Notes: a model not told the origin generated them from the letters alone. 64,000 nucleotides of DNA from an uncultured Oceanospirillaceae bacterium (GCA_913057435.1 CAJXNY010000005.1:1-64000); one strand, 5' to 3'. Positions 10,699 to 20,510 are shown, numbered from the stretch's first letter. Translations and numbers: made by a program.

Positions 10699-13362
10699 AT
10701 GTCTGCCAAGCCGCGAGCTACATTGACGCTGGGCCTTGCCGTAGCCAGTCTTGCCGCATCATCCAACGTTCTGGCCGCTGACCCGGCGCAGGAGATGGGC
10801 TGGACCTGTAACATGAGCCGCGATGGCGAATGGCACTGTGATGTTGGCGACTCGCAGCCAGCAGAGGCTGCAGGTACACCGCCAGCCAGCCCGTCCGCAC
10901 AGCCAGACACGATACAACGTAGCGCAGCCCCTGCGGCTCCAGTATCGACAGTCAGGGCCCCTGCCATCAGGCAGGCGAAAAATACCCTTACCGAAGTACC
11001 GGTCGAGGCTGTTACGCCCACCACAGCAGCCCCAGTACCGGCCAGAGCACAGCAACAGACAGCACCCGCTACGCAGGCTCAGGTCAGCAGTGATCAATGG
11101 CAATGCAAGCCTGGCCCCGCTGGTGCCTGGGACTGCAGCGGTCCAGATGACCGTCCTCCGGTAGACCCTGGCGCTCTGACACCCACCGCTGCTGCTGTGC
11201 GTACAGTCAACCGCTGGTCTCACCTGGACTGGGTGGTGGATACCCGTGCTGGCCTGTGTGGTGGCTACTACAGACAGCCCAGCATTACCGCCGCGCCTGC
11301 CAGCGCCGACTCCCCCCTGACGCTGGAAGCAGCCCAGTCCACCACCCGACTGGGTGGCCTGACCCGGCTTGAGGGTGGCGTACTGCTGCAGCAAGGGCAG
11401 CGCAAACTCAGCGCCAATTACGCCGAGTTCGACCAGGTAACGAATAAAGCGACTCTGCAGGGCAACGTTAGCCTGCGCGAACCAGGTTTGCTGCTGGTCG
11501 GGGACACCGCCCAGGCTGATATTAATACCACCCAGACTCTGTTCACCGACGCTCAGTATGTCTTCCATGAACAACGCCTGCGTGGTGAGGCCAATAAAGT
11601 ACTGCGATTGCAGGATGGCCGACTGCGACTGGAAAATAGCAGCTATACATTCTGCCCACCCGGTGTTGAAAGCTGGCAGCTCAAAGCCGACAACATTATG
11701 CTGGACAAGTCCAAAGGCTATGGCGAAGCCCGCGATGCCGTGTTAGAAATTGGTGGTGTGCCGGTCTTTTACGCCCCCTGGTTTACCTTCCCCATTGACG
11801 ATACCCGGCGCTCCGGTTTTCTCTATCCATCGCTGGGAATCTCCTCGGATAACGGTGTAGAGCTGGCAACGCCCTACTACTTCAATCTGGCGGAAAACTA
11901 CGATGACACGATCACGCCGCACCTGATTACCGAGCGCGGCCTGCTACTGGAAAATGAATTTCGCTATCTGGATGAACGCTCCTATAGCGTCCTGAGCACC
12001 GCGATTCTGCCCAGCGATACCAAAAGCGACCGTGATCGCTGGCTGCTTGGACTGCAGAGCAGCACCCAGCAGCACTCACGCTGGCAGGGCAACATTGACT
12101 TTACCCGGGTCAGCGACACTGCATATTTCGATGACCTGGACACCAATCTTGAAGTCAGCCGTCAGGATCACCTGAATCAGCTGGCTGAAGCCAGCTATCG
12201 CGGCGACAGTTTCATTGCCTGGGCACGGGTACACAGCTACCAGACCCTCAGTGATGACCTCACCCCCTACCGCCGATTACCGCAATTACTGATACAGGGC
12301 AATCAGAACTGGAACAATTTGCAACTGGGTTATCAGGCTGAATATGTCAATTTCGACCGTGAACTTAGCGGCCTGACCGGCGCTGACCGGGTCATTGGTG
12401 AGCGTATTCACCTGATGCCATCATTGAGCTATCCAGTACGTCAACACTGGGGCTATGTGACGCCCACAGCTCGACTCTGGTCCAACCGCTATGAACTGGA
12501 AAACCAGATCAGCGGCCTGGATAACAGCCCTGCAATCAACGTCCCAATCCTGAGTATGGACAGCGGTCTCTATTTTGACCGGACGATGAAAAACGGCGGC
12601 ACCCACACCCTGGAGCCACGGCTGTTTGCTCTGTACGTGGACGAAGAAAATCAGGACGCCCTGCCCAACTTTGACACCAGCGAACTGGACTTCGACTATC
12701 GCTCCCTGTTCCGTTTTAACCGTTTTTCCGGCCGCGACCGTATTGGCGACACCCAGCAGGCATCACTGGGCCTGACCAGCCGCTGGATAAAAGAGAACGG
12801 CTTCGAACAGGCGCGGTTCAGCATCGGTCAGGCATATTATTTTGCTGACCGAAATGTCCAGCTTGATGGTGCTGCCGCAGCTACGGACAGCAGTTCAGAT
12901 ATTGCCACCGAAACCGTGTGGAACATCGACCGGCATTGGCGTACAACGCTGGATATGATCTTCGATGGACAGATGGATATCAGCAAGTCCAACATCAAAT
13001 TTAACTACAAACGTGACCTGGATCGCCGCTTCAACATCAGCTACCGTTTTGAAGAAAACGCCCGAAAACAGCTGGATACCTCTTTTATCTGGCCCATTGC
13101 CCGCCAGTGGGGCTTACTGGGTCGCTGGCAACAGGATCTTGAAAACAGTGAGACGCTTGAGTCGCTCTTGGGCGTAGAATACGAGAGCTGCTGCTGGAGC
13201 ATACGCCTGTCTGCACGCAAGTGGCTGGACGATACAGAAAATACAGACAGTGCCATCTATCTGCAGTTCTTCCTTAAAGGGCTGGGCGGCATTGGCAGTG
13301 GTAGCGGCAGCTACCTGAACGACATAATTGGTTACCAGGAACGTGAAGAGCAGAGAAAATGA
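10699..13362 (+). CDS. lptD: LPS-assembly outer-membrane protein LptD
   Basis: An 887-residue precursor. The ATG at 10699 gives a signal peptide ending NVLAADPA and has AAGGA upstream. After the signal come two short Cys-Trp modules of the form W-x-C-x(n)-G-x-W-x-C (near residues 32-45 and 133-147), separated by Ala/Pro-rich linkers, then the periplasmic LptA-like jellyroll (about 220-340) and the beta-barrel to the C terminus. LptD with LptE inserts LPS in the outer leaflet. The paired Cys late in the barrel (YESCCWS) are the conserved partners for the disulphides that activate the protein. The stop overlaps the surA start (ATGATG), and the five-gene order to apaG is the standard one. Confidence 0.97.
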   Translation: MSAKPRATLTLGLAVASLAASSNVLAADPAQEMGWTCNMSRDGEWHCDVGDSQPAEAAGTPPASPSAQPDTIQRSAAPAAPVSTVRAPAIRQAKNTLTEVPVEAVTPTTAAPVPARAQQQTAPATQAQVSSDQWQCKPGPAGAWDCSGPDDRPPVDPGALTPTAAAVRTVNRWSHLDWVVDTRAGLCGGYYRQPSITAAPASADSPLTLEAAQSTTRLGGLTRLEGGVLLQQGQRKLSANYAEFDQVTNKATLQGNVSLREPGLLLVGDTAQADINTTQTLFTDAQYVFHEQRLRGEANKVLRLQDGRLRLENSSYTFCPPGVESWQLKADNIMLDKSKGYGEARDAVLEIGGVPVFYAPWFTFPIDDTRRSGFLYPSLGISSDNGVELATPYYFNLAENYDDTITPHLITERGLLLENEFRYLDERSYSVLSTAILPSDTKSDRDRWLLGLQSSTQQHSRWQGNIDFTRVSDTAYFDDLDTNLEVSRQDHLNQLAEASYRGDSFIAWARVHSYQTLSDDLTPYRRLPQLLIQGNQNWNNLQLGYQAEYVNFDRELSGLTGADRVIGERIHLMPSLSYPVRQHWGYVTPTARLWSNRYELENQISGLDNSPAINVPILSMDSGLYFDRTMKNGGTHTLEPRLFALYVDEENQDALPNFDTSELDFDYRSLFRFNRFSGRDRIGDTQQASLGLTSRWIKENGFEQARFSIGQAYYFADRNVQLDGAAAATDSSSDIATETVWNIDRHWRTTLDMIFDGQMDISKSNIKFNYKRDLDRRFNISYRFEENARKQLDTSFIWPIARQWGLLGRWQQDLENSETLESLLGVEYESCCWSIRLSARKWLDDTENTDSAIYLQFFLKGLGGIGSGSGSYLNDIIGYQEREEQRK

Positions 13363-14654
13363 TGAAGTTCGGTAAACGCATGATCACCGCGCTGGTACTG
13401 ACCAGCGCCTGCCTGACGATGCCCGTTCAGGCCCAACCGGTACCCCTGGATTCTGTTGTAGCCATTGCCAACGACGGTGTAATTCTACGTAGCGAACTGG
13501 ACCGTAAAGTCGCCCTGATCAGCTCCCAGCTGCAGGCCCGTGGCACTGCCCTGCCTGCAATGAGCGTATTGCAACGCCAGGTGCTGGAACAGATGATTAT
13601 CGAGAACCTGCAGGTTCAGGTGGGCAAGGGCCAGGGCATTCGCATCTCCGATGAAATGCTTAATCGTAATATCGAGCGCATCGCAGAACGTAACAACATG
13701 ACCCTGAGCCAGTTCCGCGACGCTCTGGTTGCCGAAGGTAACAGCTACGAACAGGCCCGTCAGGAGATCGGCCAGAATATGCTATTACAGCAGATTCAGC
13801 AGTCTACCATTGGCCGCCGAATTAACGTCTCCGAACAGGAGGTCGCCAACTACCTGAACTCCGCCGACGGCCAGAAGCGCAACCAAGCCGATTACCAGCT
13901 CAGCCATATTCTGATCGCCGTACCGCCGCGGGCCAATCCTGAGCGCATCCAGCAAGCTGAAAAGGGAGCCCGTAAGATCTATCAGCAACTCAAAGACGGT
14001 GCCGACTTTGCCGCCCTGGCGACAGCTCATTCTAACGCTTCTAACGCCCTGAGTGGCGGCGACCTGGGCTGGCGCAAGCGTAATGAAATGCCTGAAATCC
14101 TGTCCAAAGCTATGGGCAATCTGGCTAAAGGCGATATCAGTCAGCCCATCCGTAACAGCAGCGGTTTCCACATTATTAAAGTGCGTGATAAACGTGGCGG
14201 CGTCGTTCAGCTGGTTAATCAGGCACAGGTCTCCCATATCCTGATCAAGCCCAGCGAGATCCGTAATCAGGCACAATCAAAACGCCTGATCGAACGGCTC
14301 TACAACCGTATCGTCGACAGTAACGAAGACTTTGCCACACTGGCGAAAGAATACAGTGACGACCCGACCAGTGGTTCTGAAGGCGGCGACCTGGGCTGGG
14401 TACAGAATGGCCAGATGGTACCGGCCTTTGAAGGGGTAATGAATAATACCCGCACCGGTTCAATCTCCCGCCCTTTTGAATCCCGCTTTGGCTGGCACAT
14501 CATGTCTGTTCGTGACCGTCGCCAGCAGGACATGGGCGAAGAGATGCAAGCCAACCAGGCCCGCGCCGTTATCCGTAAACGCAAATTTAATGAAGAGCTC
14601 TCAAACTGGCTGCGTGAGCTGCGCAGCCAGGCCTTCATTGACATCAAAAACTGA
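13359..14654 (+). CDS. surA: Periplasmic chaperone and peptidyl-prolyl isomerase SurA
   Basis: A 431-residue precursor with signal peptide ending PVQAQPVP. The N-terminal chaperone module ([21 protein letters not shown]) is followed by two parvulin domains: the first from [11 protein letters not shown] with [13 protein letters not shown], the second from [11 protein letters not shown] with [17 protein letters not shown], and a C-terminal helix. SurA escorts unfolded outer-membrane proteins, including LptD, to the BAM complex. Its start overlaps the lptD stop, so the client and its chaperone are cotranslated from one message. Two adjacent ATGs (13359 and 13362) could both start the protein. 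Confidence 0.98.
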   Translation: MMKFGKRMITALVLTSACLTMPVQAQPVPLDSVVAIANDGVILRSELDRKVALISSQLQARGTALPAMSVLQRQVLEQMIIENLQVQVGKGQGIRISDEMLNRNIERIAERNNMTLSQFRDALVAEGNSYEQARQEIGQNMLLQQIQQSTIGRRINVSEQEVANYLNSADGQKRNQADYQLSHILIAVPPRANPERIQQAEKGARKIYQQLKDGADFAALATAHSNASNALSGGDLGWRKRNEMPEILSKAMGNLAKGDISQPIRNSSGFHIIKVRDKRGGVVQLVNQAQVSHILIKPSEIRNQAQSKRLIERLYNRIVDSNEDFATLAKEYSDDPTSGSEGGDLGWVQNGQMVPAFEGVMNNTRTGSISRPFESRFGWHIMSVRDRRQQDMGEEMQANQARAVIRKRKFNEELSNWLRELRSQAFIDIKN

Positions 14655-14668
14655 CAGGGAATAGTGAG

Positions 14669-15670
14669 GTGGATGTGAGCGTACAACGACTGGTAATTAC
14701 GGCGGGCGAGCCCGCTGGAATCGGGCCGGATCTGTGCATACAGATCGCCCAGCAAGCCCACGCCCAGCAGCTGGTCGTGGTCGCCGACCCCGATCTGCTG
14801 CGCGAGCGCGCTGCGGTACTGAACCTGCCACTGACCATCGAGCAGTTCGATGCAGACGAACCGGCACGACCCACACCCGCCCGCTCCCTCACCGTAGCCC
14901 CGGTCGCGCTGAGAGCACCGGTCAAACCCGGTGAGCTGAACAGCGCCAATGTCCGTTACGTACTGGACACGCTGACACTGGCCACAGAAGGCTGCCGGGA
15001 TGGCACCTTCGATGCTATTGTCACCGCACCGGTACACAAAGGCATTATCAACGATGCAGGCATCCCCTTCAGCGGCCACACCGAATTCCTGGAAGCATTG
15101 ACCCAGACCGACAAGGTTGTAATGATGCTGGCCACAGAAGGGCTTAGAGTTGCCCTGGCCACCACACATCTGCCTTTGCGTGACGTATCGGACGCCATCA
15201 CGGGCTCTCTGCTGGACCAGATCATCTGTACGCTGAGCAGCGCGCTGAAACAGGACTTTGGCATTGCAGAGCCCCGCATTCTGGTCGCTGGACTCAACCC
15301 GCACGCCGGTGAAGGCGGCCACCTTGGTCACGAAGAGATCGAGATTATTGAGCCGGCCCTGCAACGCTGGCGGGATAAAGGCCTGAATCTGATCGGCCCG
15401 CTCCCGGCAGATACCCTGTTTAACGAGAAATACCTGCAAGATGCCGATGCTGTACTGGCCATGTATCATGACCAGGGCCTGCCGGTACTAAAATACAAGG
15501 GCTTTGGCCGTGCGGTGAACATCACTCTGGGGATGCCGATTATTCGCACCTCCGTTGATCATGGCACCGCGCTGGACCTGGCAGGCACAGGTAACGCCGA
15601 CCAGGGCAGCCTGCTGACCGCACTGGAATACGCTGCCACCATGGCAGCTCACCGCCACGCTAACCGCTGA
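14669..15670 (+). CDS. pdxA: 4-hydroxythreonine-4-phosphate dehydrogenase
   Basis: A 333-residue PdxA, the NAD-dependent metal enzyme acting before PdxJ in pyridoxal-phosphate synthesis. Signatures are [33 protein letters not shown], the metal-binding His region in [16 protein letters not shown], and [16 protein letters not shown]. The start is a GTG (14669); a second in-frame GTG at 14675 with the GAGG before it is an alternative that would remove two residues. Third gene in the lptD operon, 14 bases after surA. Confidence 0.96.
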   Translation: MDVSVQRLVITAGEPAGIGPDLCIQIAQQAHAQQLVVVADPDLLRERAAVLNLPLTIEQFDADEPARPTPARSLTVAPVALRAPVKPGELNSANVRYVLDTLTLATEGCRDGTFDAIVTAPVHKGIINDAGIPFSGHTEFLEALTQTDKVVMMLATEGLRVALATTHLPLRDVSDAITGSLLDQIICTLSSALKQDFGIAEPRILVAGLNPHAGEGGHLGHEEIEIIEPALQRWRDKGLNLIGPLPADTLFNEKYLQDADAVLAMYHDQGLPVLKYKGFGRAVNITLGMPIIRTSVDHGTALDLAGTGNADQGSLLTALEYAATMAAHRHANR

Positions 15671-15677
15671 GAGACTC

Positions 15678-16508
15678 ATGAGCAAACGTCCACCGATGCA
15701 CCAGGCCCGAAAACGTTTCGGCCAGAACTTCCTTCACGACGCAGGGATTATCCGTCGTATTATCCGCTCCATTGCCCCCCACGAATCCGATCATATGGTA
15801 GAGATTGGACCCGGCCTTGGCGCACTGACGGAAGAGCTGCTGGACGAAGCCGGTGCACTGGATGCCATCGAGCTGGACCGTGACCTGCCACCGATCCTGC
15901 GCAGCAAATTTTTCAGCTACGGTGACAAATTCCGTATCTTTGAGCAGGATGCGATGAAGTTTGACTTCGAGAGCCTGCGCGAAGACGAGCGCCCGCTACG
16001 CGTGGTTGGCAATCTGCCCTACAACATCTCAACCCAGCTGATTTTCCACCTGCTGCACCACAGCAACTGCATTCTGGATATGCATTTTATGCTGCAGAAG
16101 GAAGTGGTCGACCGCATGGCCGCAGGCCCGGGCGAGAATAACTATGGCCGCCTGGGCATCATGACGCAGTACTGGTGCAAAGTTGAAAAACTGTTTGAAG
16201 TGCCGCCAGAGTCTTTCAACCCGGCACCGAAGGTAGACTCAGCGATTGTCCGCCTGACGCCCTACACCACCCTGCCTGCTGAAGCTAAAGATATAAAAAT
16301 GCTGGAAACCGTGGTACGCACCTCGTTTACCATGCGCCGCAAAACTCTGCGTAATAACCTGAAACCGCTGCTCAGTGGTGACGAACTGAGCGAACTGGGC
16401 ATTGATCCATCGCTGCGCCCAGAACGGCTGAGCTTGCCAGAATTTGTTACAATCAGTGATTATCTGAGCGAAAAAAAACCGGCCTCTGAAGAAGCAGAAT
16501 CAGCATGA
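15678..16508 (+). CDS. rsmA: 16S rRNA dimethyladenosine transferase (KsgA)
   Basis: A 276-residue SAM-dependent methyltransferase that dimethylates A1518 and A1519 of 16S rRNA, a late checkpoint in 30S assembly. The family start KRFGQNFLHD, the SAM-binding motif VEIGPGLGALTEEL, the catalytic NLPYNIS and the C-terminal TSFTMRRKTLRNNLK are all present. Seven bases after pdxA; the stop overlaps apaG by 4 bases (ATGA). The tail SEKKPASEEAESA is acidic and unlike the conserved domain. Confidence 0.98.
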   Translation: MSKRPPMHQARKRFGQNFLHDAGIIRRIIRSIAPHESDHMVEIGPGLGALTEELLDEAGALDAIELDRDLPPILRSKFFSYGDKFRIFEQDAMKFDFESLREDERPLRVVGNLPYNISTQLIFHLLHHSNCILDMHFMLQKEVVDRMAAGPGENNYGRLGIMTQYWCKVEKLFEVPPESFNPAPKVDSAIVRLTPYTTLPAEAKDIKMLETVVRTSFTMRRKTLRNNLKPLLSGDELSELGIDPSLRPERLSLPEFVTISDYLSEKKPASEEAESA

Positions 16509-16891
16509 GCGCAACCGCACTGGGTGATAACGTCGCCATCGAAGTAACAAGCCAATACCAGGCAGAGCAGTCAGACCCTGACAGCAATCGCTTTGTCTTT
16601 GCCTATCACATCACGATTACCAACCGGAATACACAACCCGTACAACTACTCAGCCGCCGCTGGCTGATTGTTGACGGGGATCAGAAAACACAGGAAGTCG
16701 AAGGTGAAGGCGTGGTAGGTGAACAACCTGTTATTGCCGCTGATGACAGCTACAGCTATACCAGCGGTGCCGTACTGGCAACCAGTGTCGGTAGCATGCA
16801 GGGTCACTACAACATGGTCACGGATGACGGCGATGAGTTTATCGCCCCAATTGGCCCGTTTACCCTGGCCCGACCAAACGCATTACATTAA
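16505..16891 (+). CDS. apaG: ApaG (Co2+/Mg2+ efflux-associated protein)
   Basis: A 128-residue beta-sandwich protein with the ApaG signatures FVFAYHITITNRN, VQLLSRRWLIVDGD, VEGEGVVGEQPVI and GSMQGHYNMV. Its biochemical role in bacteria is not settled; the domain also occurs in F-box proteins and polymerase-delta-interacting protein. It overlaps rsmA by 4 bases. In most gammaproteobacteria apaH follows; here the operon ends at a terminator and apaH is not in the window. Confidence 0.95.
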   Translation: MSATALGDNVAIEVTSQYQAEQSDPDSNRFVFAYHITITNRNTQPVQLLSRRWLIVDGDQKTQEVEGEGVVGEQPVIAADDSYSYTSGAVLATSVGSMQGHYNMVTDDGDEFIAPIGPFTLARPNALH

Positions 16892-16928
16892 TACGCTGGT
16901 CGCTATTTCAGGACGAGACAAGGCGTTA

Positions 16929-16962
16929 AAAAAGGGGGACAGCATAGCTGTCCCCCTTTTTT
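16929..16962. terminator. Bidirectional terminator apaG / rluB
   Basis: An 11-bp stem AGGGGGACAGC-ATA-GCTGTCCCCCT (16933-16957) has an A-run before and T-run after it. It serves the converging apaG and rluB genes. Confidence 0.93.
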
Positions 16963-16993
16963 CGTGCGCTAGCAGCCAGACTGCCAAAACAAC

Positions 16994-17833
16994 TCAACCC
17001 CGTTTAGGGCTGACGTCCTGACGTACTTTCTGACGTTTGAAACGACGCTCCTGAGATGTCCGCTCAGCAATGGTGATACGTGGTGCCCGTTTAGATTTCA
17101 GGCCCACTTCATTACCCAGCACTTTGACTTCTCCCTGCGCGACTTCACGCCAGGTGCCTACCTTGACATCGCTCTGCAGGAAAACCGGACCGAAGCGAAC
17201 ACGCTTCAGACGGCTGACAGTGATCCCCTGTGATTCCCACAAGCGACGCACTTCACGGTTACGGCCTTCCATAACCACACAGTGGTACCACTTGTTAGCG
17301 CCTTCACCATTAAAGAACTGCACATCAGAAAAACGCGCCATGCCGTCATCCAGCAGCACGCCTTCTTTCAGGCGTTCAATCAGTGCATCATCAACATCAC
17401 CCAGTACACGCACGGCATACTCACGGTCAATTTCTGATGATGGGTGCATCAACTGGTTGGCCAGCTCGCCATCGTTGGTAAACAGCAACAGGCCAGAGGT
17501 GTTGATGTCCAGGCGGCCAATCGCAATCCAGCGACCGTTTTTCAGTGGCGGCAGGCGGTCAAATACCGTCGGCCGTCCTTCCGGGTCGGAACGCGTACAG
17601 ACTTCACCCAGCGGCTTGTTATACAGCAGTACCCGTCGGTCAGCCTGGTGACCGAATACGAGCTTAGCTTCCTTACCATCGACCTTGACCACAGCACTGC
17701 TGCGAATACGGTCGCCCAGCGTTGCTGTTTCGTTATTGACCTGAATCCGTCCAGCCTCAATCCAGCGCTCCATCTCCCGACGCGAGCCAAAGCCCGAACG
17801 CGCTAGCACTTTTTGCAGCTTTTCATCCGCCAT
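16994..17833 (-). CDS. rluB: 23S rRNA pseudouridine(2605) synthase RluB
   Basis: A 279-residue RsuA/RluB-type pseudouridine synthase: an N-terminal S4 RNA-binding domain (EKLQKVLARSGFGSRREMERWIEAGRIQVN), then the catalytic domain with GRLDINTSGLLLFTNDG (catalytic Asp) and the EGRNREVRRLW motif. A basic C-terminal tail (about 30 residues, rich in Arg and Lys) follows. It begins only 20 bases past the T-tract of the hns terminator, so it probably depends on read-through from hns or on a promoter inside hns. The scpAB genes found beside rluB in Pseudomonas are absent. Confidence 0.95.
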   Translation of the reverse strand: MADEKLQKVLARSGFGSRREMERWIEAGRIQVNNETATLGDRIRSSAVVKVDGKEAKLVFGHQADRRVLLYNKPLGEVCTRSDPEGRPTVFDRLPPLKNGRWIAIGRLDINTSGLLLFTNDGELANQLMHPSSEIDREYAVRVLGDVDDALIERLKEGVLLDDGMARFSDVQFFNGEGANKWYHCVVMEGRNREVRRLWESQGITVSRLKRVRFGPVFLQSDVKVGTWREVAQGEVKVLGNEVGLKSKRAPRITIAERTSQERRFKRQKVRQDVSPKRG

Positions 17834-17852
17834 GTTTTCAATCTCTCAGAAT

Positions 17853-17884
17853 AAAAAAACCCCTCAGGCCATCGTCCTGAAGGG
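17853..17884 (-). terminator. Terminator between hns and rluB
   Basis: On the minus strand CCCTTCAGG and CCTGAGGGG form a 9-bp stem (17860-17884, one wobble) followed by T7 (17853-17859). It lies 34 bases after the hns stop and only 20 bases before the rluB ATG. Confidence 0.82.
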
Positions 17885-17917
17885 CTTCTGTAGCAAGCTT
17901 AAACCAAAGCAGATGAA

Positions 17918-18316
17918 TCAGACAGCCTTTTCAATCAGGCAGTCATCACGGCTGTTGCCCGCTTCAAAAAACTTCTGGAAAGCCAGTGGCGTACGGCCAC
18001 GACCAGACCACTCATGAGTTTCACCAGCCTCATCTACAACACGGTACTTAGGCGCCACCTTTTTACGTGTGCTGACTTCAACCGTATCAACCAGGTCACT
18101 CATATCCAGGCCAGCTGCTTCCATCGTCTGACGGATGGCTTCAATTTTAGCCAGCTTACTTTCAACAGCTTCACGTTCAGCAAGTTCTGCTGCCTTTTTG
18201 TCATCAAGAATGTCTGTCAGATCGGCAACAACTTTTTCAACCTCAGACACTGCCAGGTCCTGGCATTGTTTTCGCAGGGAATTCTTTCGAGTCAGCGTCT
18301 TAATAAAATCGGACAT
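17918..18316 (-). CDS. hns: H-NS family nucleoid-structuring protein
   Basis: A 132-residue H-NS-like protein. The N-terminal half is a helical, coiled-coil oligomerisation domain (RKNSLRKQCQDLAVSEVEKVVADL and onward), and the C-terminal domain has the DNA-binding pattern YRVVDEAGETHEWSGRGRTP, matching the H-NS loop that enters the AT-rich minor groove. The ATG at 18314-18316 has GGTGGA upstream; earlier in-frame starts would add an AT-rich, unconserved leader. H-NS silences AT-rich, often foreign, DNA and usually represses itself. Pseudomonas uses MvaT instead, so this is a taxonomic clue. It carries Cys near both ends, unusual for the family. Confidence 0.9.
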   Translation of the reverse strand: MSDFIKTLTRKNSLRKQCQDLAVSEVEKVVADLTDILDDKKAAELAEREAVESKLAKIEAIRQTMEAAGLDMSDLVDTVEVSTRKKVAPKYRVVDEAGETHEWSGRGRTPLAFQKFFEAGNSRDDCLIEKAV

Positions 18317-18807
18317 AATATTCCACCGAGCCAGATAATTTTTTAGATGGGTAATTATCTTTATCATCAACACATTTGCAAGCCGAAACCTTAAAACATG
18401 TTGAAAAAATTAAAGTTACCCGACAAAGGTTAGAATTTATGACCCTGATTAAACAGAAAGTTCCGAGGAGTGCTATTTTTCATCGACGTTTAACGACAAG
18501 AACAATAGCTAAGCGCACCGAGAAACCGACCAATATTCCAACAATTAACCAAACATAATTAATAGTATGGTAGAAAAGAATAACCTATGCCAATAGCGAC
18601 CCTTATGAATCGTCTCGGCAACTAGAGCGACCATAGCCACCCTATGAATTTTATGAATCAACTCATAGCCACGTTGGTCACTCTTCACCCTGAGACAATA
18701 ACAAACTTTCACAGCAAAATAACATAACGTTATTCACTGTCAGCTTATCTCAATGACGGGCGTCATAATTAAAACACCCCAGATATTCAAACAGTTATAT
18801 GAAACAT
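18317..18807. other. AT-rich region upstream of hns
   Basis: About 490 bases between hns and yciO, much richer in A and T than the neighbouring genes. It contains a short inverted repeat AATAAC-N5-GTTATT (around 18719-18735) and scattered near-repeats of CATAGCCAC and TATGAATT (18600-18680). No gene is supported. It fits an autoregulated hns promoter with many high-affinity H-NS sites (inference from family behaviour). Confidence 0.5.
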
Positions 18808-19428
18808 TTATTCGAATACCTTCGAATGCCCAGCCCCCTGCCGCAACAGCTCAGGTGTGTCATCAACCAGGCTGACAACCGTCGTAGCATCCATCCCGCA
18901 GTAACCACCGTCAATCACCAGGTCCAGCTCATGCTGCAAGAGGTCACGGACTTCCCAGGGGTCAGTCAATGGTTGATCATCACCGGGCAAAATTAATGAG
19001 GTACTCATGATCGGTTCCCCCAACGCTTGCGTGAGGGCCTGGGCAATCGGGTTATCCGGAATACGGATACCAATCATCCGCCGCTTAGGGTGTAACAAAC
19101 GACGAGGCACTTCACTGGTGGCCTTTAAAATAAAGGTGTAAGCCCCTGGCGTGTGCGCTTTAAGTAAACGATAGCTCTGATTGCCAACTTTGGCATAGGT
19201 GCTTATCTCGGACAGATCACGGCAAACTAGAGTGAAATTGTGCTTGTCATTGAGCTGGCGGATTCGCTTAATTTTTTCCATCGCCGCCTTATCACCCAGA
19301 TGACAGCCCAGCGCGTAGGCGCAATCTGTCGGGTAGACAATAACGCCACCTTTATTAAGTATCTCAACAGCCTGGTTTATGAGGCGTGGCTGAGGATTTT
19401 CCGAGTGGATCTGAAAGAACTGACTCAC
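18808..19428 (-). CDS. yciO: YciO family protein (Sua5/YrdC fold)
   Basis: A 206-residue YrdC-fold protein. The nucleotide-binding face GGVIVYPTDCAYALGCHL, the basic IKRIRQLNDKHNFTLVCRDLSE, PGAYTFILKAT and RRMIGIRIPDNPIAQAL are typical. The length and KxRxL-DKHNFTL wording match YciO more than TsaC, the enzyme that makes threonylcarbamoyl-AMP for tRNA t6A; YciO is reported to have weak or different activity. It lies between rnm and hns on the same strand, as in the E. coli rnm-yciO pair. Confidence 0.88.
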   Translation of the reverse strand: MSQFFQIHSENPQPRLINQAVEILNKGGVIVYPTDCAYALGCHLGDKAAMEKIKRIRQLNDKHNFTLVCRDLSEISTYAKVGNQSYRLLKAHTPGAYTFILKATSEVPRRLLHPKRRMIGIRIPDNPIAQALTQALGEPIMSTSLILPGDDQPLTDPWEVRDLLQHELDLVIDGGYCGMDATTVVSLVDDTPELLRQGAGHSKVFE

Positions 19429-19485
19429 AACAATACCTGCAACGTTGAACTTGAACTGCTGGGTTTAAATCAGGACCGGCATACG

Positions 19486-20310
19486 CTAAAGAAGGTGGTC
19501 CATAATATGTGGAACGGGCTGCTTCAGCGGCATAAACCGCCCTACCTCTGTCCAGTGATGGGCTGGGCTATGAAAATCACTCCCCGCAGAGGCCAACAGT
19601 TCATGCTGATTCACCAGTTTAATCAGCTCCAGCTGATGCGAAGGTGAAATACCCGTATAACTGACCTCCATTGCATGCCCACCATCCGCTTTAAACTGCG
19701 CCATTAACGCGCGGATTTTAGTAAAGGTGAATCGGTACTTGGTCGGATGCGCCAGCACCGCCAGACCACCGGCCTGGGTAATTACCGCAATGGCTTCAGC
19801 CATATCCGGCCACTGCATTTTAACGTCCCCTGTTTTTCCGGTGCCCAGGTACTGGGTAAATGCCTGCTGTTCTGTTTTAACCAGCCCTCGCTCAACCATC
19901 GCTGAAGCAAAGTGCGGCCGACCTATCACACCGCCAGCAGCATTAGCACGGGCCTCGGCAAGCAGGTCAGGCAGGCCTTTTTTCATCAGCCTCAATGCAA
20001 CCTGCTCAGCCCGCTGCTGGCGCAGCTGATCAATACCCTGCAGGTACTCCAGTAGACGGGGGCAGCCTATATCCAGTCGCAACCCTACAATATGCACCAT
20101 CCGGCTGCCCCAGAGACAAGTCAGCTCTGCGCCATTAATAAGCGTCATATCGCCCATCTGGCCCTGCAATGCCTGCACGCCAGCCACCGTATCGTGATCA
20201 GTCAGTGCCAGTACCTGTACATTCTGTTGTCTGGCACGCTCAACCAGTGCATGGGGAGACAGTGCTCCATCAGAGGCTGTTGAGTGAGTATGTAAATCAT
20301 AGCGCAACAT
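19486..20310 (-). CDS. rnm: PHP-domain 5'-3' exoribonuclease RNase AM
   Basis: A 274-residue PHP phosphoesterase (YciV, formerly TrpH). Metal ligands lie in RYDLHTHSTASDGALSP, ALTDHDTV, GAELTC, AHPTKY and GSDFHSP. The E. coli enzyme removes nucleotides from RNA 5' ends, including rRNA precursors. The ATG at 20308-20310 begins directly at the domain and has AGGAG 11 bases before it; longer in-frame starts are not conserved. Cotranscribed with yciO (57-base gap) and divergent from yciB, as in related bacteria. Confidence 0.92.
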   Translation of the reverse strand: MLRYDLHTHSTASDGALSPHALVERARQQNVQVLALTDHDTVAGVQALQGQMGDMTLINGAELTCLWGSRMVHIVGLRLDIGCPRLLEYLQGIDQLRQQRAEQVALRLMKKGLPDLLAEARANAAGGVIGRPHFASAMVERGLVKTEQQAFTQYLGTGKTGDVKMQWPDMAEAIAVITQAGGLAVLAHPTKYRFTFTKIRALMAQFKADGGHAMEVSYTGISPSHQLELIKLVNQHELLASAGSDFHSPAHHWTEVGRFMPLKQPVPHIMDHLL

Positions 20311-20510
20311 AACGGCAGGGACTCCTGAGGCATACAGATCGCAACTGGCTGGAATAGCGCCAGTAGCCATCAGCTAAGTAAGGATTTACGCACAGATAAC
20401 GCTGAAATATAGCCATTTCAACCAAAAAATCTGTAAACCCTTAAGAAAAATACAAAATTTACGACAAGGCTGTTTTATACTGGCCACCTTAGCAAACAGG
20501 CGACAAGTAT

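Noticed and set aside
14300-15469. 389-codon minus-strand frame opposite surA and pdxA
   Set aside because: Shadow of two well-conserved genes; no ribosome site and no family resemblance.
18376-18558. 60-codon plus-strand frame upstream of hns
   Set aside because: Basic, low-complexity translation of AT-rich sequence with no start context or family match.
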